From Tubiluchus corallicola (taxonomy: Eukaryota > Priapulida > Priapulimorpha > Priapulimorphida > Tubiluchidae): a DNA stretch of 64,000 bases. The notes under the pieces were generated by a model that had not been told where the DNA came from, did not search any database, and saw nothing but the letters and a program-made list of their open reading frames with translations. The DNA is taken from the NCBI GenBank assembly GCA_030141605.1, contig JAQGDQ010002367.1, positions 682,501-746,500 on the forward strand. The letters run 5' to 3'. Shown piece after piece: positions 50,012 to 61,080 of the stretch (position 1 is the stretch's first letter; each line of letters opens with the position of its first letter). The translations under genes were made by a program, and so were the position numbers.

Positions 50012-53000
50012 CTAGGAGCATGCGCAGTCTTCGACTATCATATCTGACTGTTCTGCGCTGCTAATTGTTTTTTGGTTGTCCCAGTGAAAAAGAGTTAAAG
50101 GTTTATATTTGATGGCTGTGCAACAAGGACGGGGCACTTTCTTGGGATCTTTTTCGTGCATAATCAGTTGTATCATAGCGTGTAAGCCAGCAGGTTTATG
50201 CAATTCACCTGACCGTTTCTTTTTGCATTTACCCTTGCAGACATGAAGATTGATCTCCGATGGAGCAACAATCCAATGGAATCCAATCTTTTCAAAATTC
50301 ACCACCATATCCTGCCGACAGCAGCGCTTGCTCAATTTCGTCTTTCCTTTTTTATTCAAATATTTACAGTTTTTCGACGTTCTCTCGATTTTTTTCGACT
50401 TTTTTTTCCGTTTCAACTTCTTGGCTGCACGTTTCACACGCGCAACACTAGGCGGCGTTACCTCTTCTGTAACGACATTCAGCGAGGGTCGAAACTCCTC
50501 GGACAAAAGTGCATTTAACAGTTTATTATGAGTTTTCTGATATCCATTTATAATATATAGGTGACTGCAAAGCAGTTCATCTTCACAAGTCAATTCTAGA
50601 CCATGATTGGTGCTGTTGTTTGCAACCCACTGTTCAACAGCACGTTTAACATTAAACGATTCCCAGCCATTGTTTAGTAAGCTCACTGATATACTGTCTA
50701 GTTTAATCCTTGCTGGGTCTTCACCCGTAACGGACATTTGACTTATTTGATACAAGTTTAAGGTCAGTTTTCGAAAAAGCTGTTTCTTGTGTTTCTTTAC
50801 GCCTCTGATAGCTGCTTTGTAGACGTTCAGTCTAGCACTGATGATGTTCTCATAATCAGCCAAATTCACATTAAAAAAAAACCTCGTCTCCTCCCACACT
50901 TCCTTCTCAACACCGTTTGGTCGTAAACCTGAAAGAAAAGAGAAAATCTAAGTTTAGTCATGCCGTAAAAAGCTGCAAGCAGTTGTTTCAGCAGCAGCGC
51001 AATTGCTGACAAAATTAATAGTCAAATTTTACGATCTTTTACTCAACGACCATGTTGATCTTTTCTTACTTGAGCCATAAAGTCATCTACAACTTTAGAG
51101 TCGATTCTATAAATGCGCTCAGATATTTGAAGAATGCAGTTGAAACGATTTACACTCGATTGTATTCAACATGTTCAAGGAGTCTATCGTATTTTATTAA
51201 TATCAGTATCATATACTCTGTGTTCCAATAACACCCGAAGGCGCAGTATCGTGCGCTTAATGTAACAGCGATTAAATCTCTTTTAGGTTAGATGGCACAA
51301 TGTTATTTTTAAGGTAAATTTCAGTCACGTCACACAGCAACGACCAAAAAAGTCTTACAAAAACTCTTTAGGTAAGTCAGGGTGAGCTTTTATAAATTAT
51401 AAAGCAAAGATTTGATGATTTCAAAGTCAACACTTCCAAATAAAATAAACCACACAAAGTAGCAAATAAAATAAAATTAACTCGCTACAAAACTACAAGC
51501 AACGAATAAAACCAATGAGCGTCTTTTCCTTAACCATTACTTGTGGAAACTGTAATATAGCCAATAAGCTTCCTTGTTCCTTAATACAAAAACATCCGAA
51601 AATGTAGTACAACCAAAGAGCTTCTTTATTGCTTAACCCTTACATCAAAAAATGTAGCGCAGCCAATGAGCTTTCTTGTTCCTTGACAGTTACATATGAT
51701 ACCACAGTGCAACCAATAAGCTTCTTTGTTACATAAAGTATTGTGAACCAGCCCAACACGTGTGACAGTAAATTTAGGTAAAGACAGAAAGTGCGACATT
51801 GGCTCAGCAGCTCACTTAGTGCCTAAATAGGATTATTCAATATTCATATAGCAATTCTTGTGTTGGCGACAAGCCTTTTAAGGACAAATTAAAGACTACT
51901 CAAATACCACGCTTTGGCCTTGTGCACAGGCTACTTGAACAGGTCTCTTATTTTTTACTTATTACACAAAACCGAAATAGATCATCTATAGCTAAAGAAT
52001 ATCCCTTTAGTAGCTTAATTATAACAAGCAGCTAACCAAGCACGATAAAAATAGCAATTCTCAGCATAGTTATTTAACTGCCTCTCATACTTGAGCAGAA
52101 ATAAAACACAAAAATACCGTCATAAACTGTATTTCTGTATTCATAACTTCTAAAAATACATTTTCAAGAATGTCCTGCAGAACTGATTCACAATAAAACG
52201 TGTTTCGTTCTCACAGCTACATGCGCTTTGGTTATAATGATTACACCATTTAAGTACATTGCCGTCGTCGTCGTCGTCGTCTTCATCCCATCGTCATCGT
52301 CGTCGTCGTCATCATCATCATCGTTATCATCACGCTTTGAGATTACCGTACTTCTATTTCTTCATCATATTTTCGAGAAAATTGCAAGATAATTCAAAAT
52401 TAAATTAATTGGCAGTGAAATTAGAGTTCATGCATTGGTTGTTTAAAATCTCGATGTTTAGAATAGGTAAAATTTAGATATAATGGAAAACAAATGATTA
52501 AGCTGGGTGCTAGACTTTAACAGTCTAAGTTGTAGTATTAATAATTTAAGTTACAGTATTAAATGTTGAAGATACAGTATTAAAGTGCATGCAGTTCCTT
52601 TAGCACCCATCTTCAGAAGCATAAAGTTACTTGCGTAATTTACTTCCTACACTAATACCTTGACACACCCTGTAGGATCCAGTCTAATGACAACCGGACT
52701 CACCCACAACCCTGACGCCCCTAGGCACATTCAGTCCAACGGCATATTTTGCAATCATTTTTACATAATTACACTCATGTGTATAGTCAGTATTGCGATA
52801 CGGATGGTAATAAATACTTGTTATGTGTACAATAATAATTCAATAAACACGAATAGCGACAGGTACATCTGAACAGGTACATGCCAGGTATGTTGTAATG
52901 CCTGTTACCCGTTTTGTGCGGGTGTGTCTGCGTGCGAAGCGTCATTCAAGCAATCAGCCATGGATTTATGCATTATCAGCACAATAAGCGTATTCTTAAA

Positions 53001-56000
53001 TAACTTGATTGCATGTAGGTTGTATTCATCCACATTCTCTAAAGTTTCCTAATAGTCATCCACTTAAAGTTACATTAACTAGATAAATCTAAAATACCTC
53101 CAATGAGATACAATAGGTTTAACAGTCAGTTACGTGCATTGCATAATAGAGTGCTATTCAACGCTGATGTGTTTTATTTTGTAATGAGTCTAATCTCAGG
53201 CATCTTTCATTATTCCCGCTTTAACTATTTAGTTTAGCACAAAAATAATTAAGTAATATACTTTTAAAGAACGGCCGCACAAGCTGTCAAGTTATCAGCC
53301 TCGGCGTGGTTAACTTCGGCGGTTAAACACACGCCCTGACTGAATTGTGTTCTATTTAATATTTTAACTATTATTAACATGCCATGTGCCATTATGGAAA
53401 AAGAAAATTTTATTCTCTTCTATTGATTGTCAAAAATACAAAATTTATGCTTTAAATGACCTTGGACGGGCTCTAAAATTTAAATGTCATCTATAACAAC
53501 ATGCTATTTGTAGGTGTGCGCACTGAGAAATCAGCTGACACGGTGTAAATAGGTAACCACGTTAATCGATTGATTAATCCTAGCTGTTAACCGCAAGCGA
53601 AGGTTAGCTATGTGTCAAGATGACATTAACCGTCTCAGCGATGGCCGCCTCCGTCACATCGCTACCGATCAACACGTCTAAATATTAGGAAAACATTGGA
53701 CACTGCCCAGGTAACCACAATGTTATGATGATAACAAATAACCAAAACACTGCGGGTTCCATTTGACACCAGGCCCCTTCGAACTTACTGCTGAGCATGT
53801 TGTGAGCCAACAGCTCGTGCGGTATGTAATTTGTCATTTATTAATGTTAAAAGGGGCTCAGAATAATGTACTTATAAGGCTATTCAACTATTGGGGATAT
53901 AAAATCCTTATCTGTGGATCAATAAATAAAAAATTCTAATAGTATAAGTGAAAAATTCATTGGTGTCTTAATATTCTTAGTTCCTAACTTTGATAATATT
54001 ACAAGGACTTTAAGAGGTTCGTTTATACTGTGTAGGCGTAATTACCCAATGAAACAATTGGCAAACAGTATGTTTACTCGGCTTATTGCGAAACACGTAT
54101 ATAAGTACGGTTCTCTTGGACCACTCTGTTTTGCGTAGCTAAGAACGTTATCGTCGCTATCTTAACTAAGAACGTTATCTTAACTAAGAAAGCATCTTAT
54201 CTTTCCTTTATCTCCTTAACTACAAAATTTTGCAATTTCTGTTGTGTTGGTGCATATTTCAGTGAAATCTTTATTAAACTTTTATTGTGTATCTTTGTAT
54301 TGTGTTTGAGTGTATATATATATATATATATATATATATGTAATACCTTAGCTAAAAAGTAATTATTCTAATTTCGGTTATCTGTACAGTTTTTATTTTT
54401 TTTCCTTGTAATATCGTGTAGTTTTATAACGTACAAAGTAAATTAAATAAATACTAGCAATAATAATAATTAAATAAATAGCTAAGTTCTCGCTTACTAC
54501 GAATTCGTTTATAAATTACTAATTATGCAAGACTACATTAGTATCCCAAGACTACGTGTAATATCCCGCAATAAACATATTTATTTATTTCAGCTGAAAA
54601 GCTCTTTTCAATAAAGCGATATTTTTATCGTGGGATATTTCATATTAGGCACAATGTTATTATTGTTTTCGGTATTAAGGACTATTGATTTTATGATTAT
54701 ACAAGATCTAAAAATATATAAGGCTATAAAATAAATATGTTCGTAACTGTGGTTAAATTAAAACAATTACGCGCGTCAATCCCAATTGATGAATTAACTT
54801 GAAAAAAATGGTTTAAGTCAGGTAAATACCATTCAAGTTCATAGGCGGAGGAAAACCTGCCTTGAAGAAAAAGTAATAATTTATGTTGGCTAATTTGTAC
54901 TAAGCATTTGTTAAGTAAGTACGATTTTCTATTGAAAATGGCATAACCGTACAAAGTAGTACAAAACTAGTTTTAACTCCGGTGATATTGGACTACCAAC
55001 GGACTGTAAAAATTATTAAATAACCTTCTTTTGACGTATTATTAGCATTGAATAAGTTTTTTGTTTTCCATTTCTTCGTCCTTTAAACAAAATTGTGCTG
55101 AACAAACCTTTTTTGGCAAAACAAATCATTTAAGTTTGAAAGTCAGTTTATAGCAGTGTAAATGTATATATTTTTTGTTTTCCAATTTTAGTCTTTTAAA
55201 CAAACTTGTACAAAGTTTTTCTAGCAAAAATATTAATTTGCAACCCTGTTTCTGTCGGTGTAGTTGTAGATCTCACCGACGGAGTTCCCGGTCCAGATCG
55301 ATTCTTCATTCAAAAGCTTGTCTGTAGGAGTGTAATTGTAGCATATTGATTTACATATTGAATCATAGCACCTGTCACGTAAACTTATGATGAGGAAATC
55401 CCCGTGTTTATAACGTTGTTGTCAAAACAAACCCAAACTTATCGCATAAACCATTAATCCTACGGCTAATATTAGACTTAATATTGACCCAGTCATTTGA
55501 GGTCACTGTTTTATTACATGAAGGAGGACATTATAGACGTAATAGCCCAAAGTTTGTTGTTAAATATTTCAAATAATTCAAGCAGTATTGTTTTTTCCCA
55601 GCACCAGTTTAGTTCTGTCCGTAACGAATCCTTCATTTCAATGTTAACAATGACTTGCAAATTTTTGATTTTGTGTTTTTCTTATAGGCGTGCTTCAGGC
55701 AATTATACCTTATTAGGATCAACGAAATTGAGTCTGTGATTATGGTCGGTATCAGTTAATGAAGTCATATATTTTCCGCAGTTTTCAGACTTTAGACAAA
55801 ATGAAACCAATGCGTCCGTCCAACAAATTTCGACTTGAAGTCTATTTCACGTGAAGTGCACTGCATATCGCTGAGTGCCAACAAGCTGAAGAATGTGGGT
55901 CCACACCCAGCGATTCGTGACTTCGCTAGTTTCAAAGGCAAATCTGACGCCGTTAAATCAATATTGATATCTTAAAAAATAATAAATCGATTGATAGTGA

Positions 56001-58806
56001 CCGATTCAACGTAGCAACAGGTAAAGCCTAAACCGCGGTGAAGGTGGAAGAGCATACTACAAATCTGCTACGTTTTTTTACAAATCGCCCAAACAAATCG
56101 TCTTGTAAATTCATTATCTTGGTGTGTAATGTTTGAATTGTAACTATTGTAAAGCGTTCCGCCGGAGCATGCAAATGGGTGATACGCCATAGAAACGTAA
56201 TAACTCAACTTAATAAAAGCATTTAAAGGGGTATACAACAGAAAAATGAAAATGCGAGTGCAAGTCAAGATTAATAAAAAACATGTAGCGAATTTCCTAT
56301 TGCTAACAATTAAATATCCGTTAATAGGGAAACGATTAATTGGTAGAAAGTTTCAAAGAGAAGAAGTCCGGGGACCACTAGAAAAAACAGTCGTTCTGGT
56401 CTCTAGCAATTAAAATGCTAGGAGAAGCAGCAAAACGAGTCATATGAGCAAACCGAGCTGACAGCTGCCATTTCCTTTACATGTAGGTGCAAATCGTGTC
56501 TATGCTCCAAACATCTGTTCATGAACCGGACTATAAGATGTACGAATCAATTAAAGATGCATAAAATGTGGGGGTATTTTTGAAAAAGAAATTTGCTACA
56601 TGCAACAAATCGAAAAAGCAGCAACAGCAACATCGTTATCGTCGTCGTCGTCATCATCATCATCAGCAGCATCATCATAATCATCATTACTATTTCAGAA
56701 TACACATGCCATAACAGATCTCTGAAATACATGGTTTTCTATATCAGCTACTAAGCCTACGCACGCAGTCAAACCACGTGTCCTGATAATCAAACATTTT
56801 CCAACATTCCGCACCTGAGGTTAAAACGCTAAAGATACATGAAATCTCTCGTAACGCATGTTTAACCAAGGCGTTCTCTCTGTTTCTCCACGATCCTCTG
56901 CACTGCCGAGTACACAAAAGCGTGGGCCTGTATAAAACTATATAAAAACGATTAAAAATCGCATAGAGTTCGTTCCATTCTGTGTGAATCACGAGAGGTC
57001 AGTAGATATTCTACACGAGAGACAAAATAGGATACAATCAGACGTGTATCTCCAGTTTACTGCTACATCAATCAATGCACAGACATAATCGTAATCACCT
57101 CGTTCTATAAAACACTTATGGAATGTTTGCTCAATGTCAGATAGCCCTTTACCTTTTCACACTTTAATCTGTAATTTACAGGTTAATAGTGATCACAAAA
57201 CACTGAAGAACTACGTGGGCTTCTGTATACCCATTCCCATGGTCCCGTAATCTAACACGACTGTGGTTGTACTGTTTTATGTTTTGACGGAGCTCTATGG
57301 CTAAAGCCTTAAGACCGCAATGACGTATGAACTGAGGACAGCTTGCATCTTCAAGAGAGCGTTTCCTCAAGACAACAATTCGATCTTTCAAGCTAACACC
57401 CTGTTCCTCTGAAACACTATCTCGATTCCTTAAGACATTGCCTAGGTGTCGCAAGATTTCCTCAAGATATGGATTACTGCCTTGTTTTGTTAAGATTTTG
57501 TTTAGTTCTCTCATATTAATATTTAGTACCCTCAAGTACCCTCAGCAAAGGTTCTTAAACTGAAGGGACAATGATCAATGAAATTTCGAAATAAACTTCT
57601 TGATATAAACTATTTAGAGGAAACGAGATAGCTTTAAATGCAAAGAAGAAGAAGAAGAAGAAGAAGAAAACGAAGAAGAAGAGGGCGGCAGCAAAGGAAG
57701 ACGAGCCGCTAGCCGTCGCTCGGCCGTTTTTCTACTTCCAGGATATGACCAGGTACTCACTCAAGGCTAATCATTATCTAAGAAAGCAGCTTAGATTTAA
57801 GAAGGCAGCGAAAGAGACCTGCTAGAGTGTTGTATATCTCGCAATCCCTAACTTGTGTGGGTATTGAACCCAGAACCTCTGCACGGCAGCGGAACGCTGT
57901 ACCGCATCGCCTCACTTGAAAGTAAAGGGACAAATTGATTCTGAAGTCTAGAAGAACAAGATACAGCACTATCCCAAAATTTAGAGATGAAAAACTTACT
58001 CTTTATTTTTAAAACATACATTTTTTTAAATTACGCCAGTACCAAGCGTTGAATCACGGAAATAAACTTTAAAATAGGAAAAGAGGCATGCCCATTGTTC
58101 TACAGTTTCAAAAATAACTAATTTCTTTATAATAAATGCTGATTGCTTATACATACGATAAAAACTGACGTTTGACAGTCCAAAGCGACATGTCGGCAAA
58201 TTGCATTTACTGCACGTCTACGTAAGTTCTTAACCACGCATAGCCTAATTCGAAACCCTAACCAGTTTTTATAAATTTATGCACTTGTACCTTTTAGTTA
58301 TCGTATTTGTATAACAATAGTATTAATGCTATTGTTATACACAACACACAGGTAACGAGAAACTTACAAATTGTTTTAATTAGTTCCTGAAATTATAGTC
58401 TGTGATTCAATATTTTATTCAAATATAATAATAATAAGAAGAAGAAGAAAAAGAAATTTACAAACTTACCTGTGTCTGTAAAGACGTGCAACTTCTTTTC
58501 ATATTTTCCAGACAATTCTTTTTCCGCCTGTTCCATCAATTCTCTTTCTTCATAAAGTTTTTGTTCTTCTTCTACTTTTCGCTGGTAAAATTCTCTCAGT
58601 TTTGCATACTCTTCCGGGTCCATTTCGACTGGTTCTGGTTCTTTTTCATAACCTAAATTTTTTAGAATTTGTTTTTTAATCGCATCAACTCTAACATCGT
58701 CCGCAGCCAGGTACTCTATCTCGTCTGCGAAGGCAAACGAATAAAAATGACTAATTACAAGAATCCGCAAGAAAAAACCAATTGCAAGTATCCGTAATGC
58801 GCTCAT
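50012..58806 (-). CDS. TGF-beta family ligand (TGF-beta sensu stricto type), two coding exons
   Basis: Exon 1 is 58470-58806 and exon 2 is 50012-50928, joined across a 7.5-kb intron with matching phase, giving 417 aa. Residues 1-27 look like a signal peptide. The latency peptide follows with RVDAIKKQILKNLGY, a YEKKLHVF segment aligning with YAKEIHKF of vertebrate TGF-betas, and WESFNVKRAVEQWV. A CEDELLC pair (227, 233) matches the bow-tie cysteine region. The furin-type site RVKR ends at 279. The 138-residue mature part starts with a very basic stretch and has nine cysteines in the TGF-beta pattern, with the CC pair near the N-terminus and a terminal CACS. It should be secreted as a latent disulfide dimer that signals through type I/II receptor kinases and Smads. 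No cysteine exists in exon 1 and no RGD is visible. An activin/myostatin-type identity is less likely, given the propeptide. Confidence 0.88.
51510..51745. repeat. About 50-bp minisatellite, five copies, each with a CCAAT/CCAAA box
   Basis: Units start at about 51510, 51559, 51611, 51661 and 51711. The common pattern is ACCAATGAGCTTCTTTGTTCCTTAA, then a variable ACA-rich part and AATGTAG. The CCAAT word survives in four units and reads CCAAA in one. The array lies in the TGF-beta intron, about 580-820 bp beyond the exon 2 acceptor. Confidence 0.75.
52258..52330. repeat. (CGT)n/(CAT)n microsatellite in TGF-beta intron
   Basis: Runs of GTC/CGT units grade into CAT units. A similar CGT-to-CAT gradient recurs at 56634-56700. 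Confidence 0.9.
52527..52589. repeat. Three 21-bp tandem repeats
   Basis: Units begin at 52527, 52548 and 52569. Each contains AAG, then a variable base or two, then AGTATTAA. The period is exactly 21 bp. It lies in the TGF-beta intron. Confidence 0.7.
53000..57820. other. TGF-beta intron, largely featureless
   Basis: It contains a TA run at 54313-54338, a CGT/CAT run at 56634-56700 and a GAA run at 57641-57680. Two imperfect copies of a 60-bp T-rich segment lie at 55058 and 55170. A 119-codon minus-strand frame at 57176-57535 has leucine/arginine-rich internal similarity, but its first ATG is at 57514 and I do not recognise it. I see no additional TGF-beta exon; the two exons already join in frame. 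Confidence 0.45.
57825..57918 (-). mobile_element. tRNA-derived SINE fragment
   Basis: The minus strand reads GAGGCGATGCGGTACAGCG, then TTCCGCT, and further on CTGGGTTCAATACCCAC. The D-like arm GCGG/CCGC and the B box GGTTCAATACC are well kept. The middle does not fold as a proper anticodon arm. It lies inside the TGF-beta intron, in the gene's orientation. It differs from the SINE near 18 kb. Confidence 0.55.
58308..58341. repeat. Perfect 13-bp hairpin
   Basis: TGTATAACAATAG (58308-58320) and CTATTGTTATACA (58329-58341) are exact inverted copies around an 8-base loop. It lies in the TGF-beta intron, about 130 bp from the exon 1 donor. Confidence 0.85.
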
Positions 58807-58830
58807 GTCTTGTCTAAAAAGGCAAAAAAT
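58807..58830 (-). promoter_or_regulatory. Strong acceptor-like site 7 nt before TGF-beta ATG
   Basis: Minus-strand ATTTTTTGCCTTTTTAG ends at 58814, then ACAAGAC and ATG. It is the best pyrimidine tract of the four near-start acceptors in this window. A 7-nt leader on its own would be unusually short, so an upstream 5'-UTR exon or a spliced leader is likely. Confidence 0.5.
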
Positions 58831-58899
58831 CACGTATCGTTTTTTTCTTGAAACACAAGTATACAGAAATACCGCAACATGTTCTTTTTCTGGTGTTCA

Positions 58900-59090
58900 G
58901 AATCAGACTTTAGCTGTCCACGCTTCGGTTTAACCGGCTTTTAATGCTCGCACACGCATGCGTACTAACTTCCTGGCCTAAACGCTTATTATGGTACTCT
59001 GGAGGCGTACACCTTGGCAATGCCTGCTATTGGCTAAATCATTGTCAATGCTGAAAGTTTACAGAGACGTATTTAAAAAGGCGCGCGTGT
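58900..59090 (-). promoter_or_regulatory. Candidate TGF-beta promoter region
   Basis: The interval is richer in CG than the surroundings. On the minus strand it carries a CCAAT box (ATTGGCT on plus at 59029-59035), a TATA-like ATTAAAAG at about 58939-58946 and a palindromic ACGCATGCGT at 58954-58963. The order CCAAT then TATA-like would suit transcription towards the ATG at 58806. Sequence motifs only; no transcript evidence. Confidence 0.3.

Positions 59091-61080
<1,990 letters not shown>

Noticed and set aside
50243-50531. Plus-strand frames of 60-93 codons
   Set aside because: They are antisense shadows of the TGF-beta exon 2 coding sequence.
51510-51745. Regularly spaced repeats considered as a CRISPR-like array
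   Set aside because: Units are diverged tandem repeats without unique spacers, in an animal intron; this is a minisatellite.
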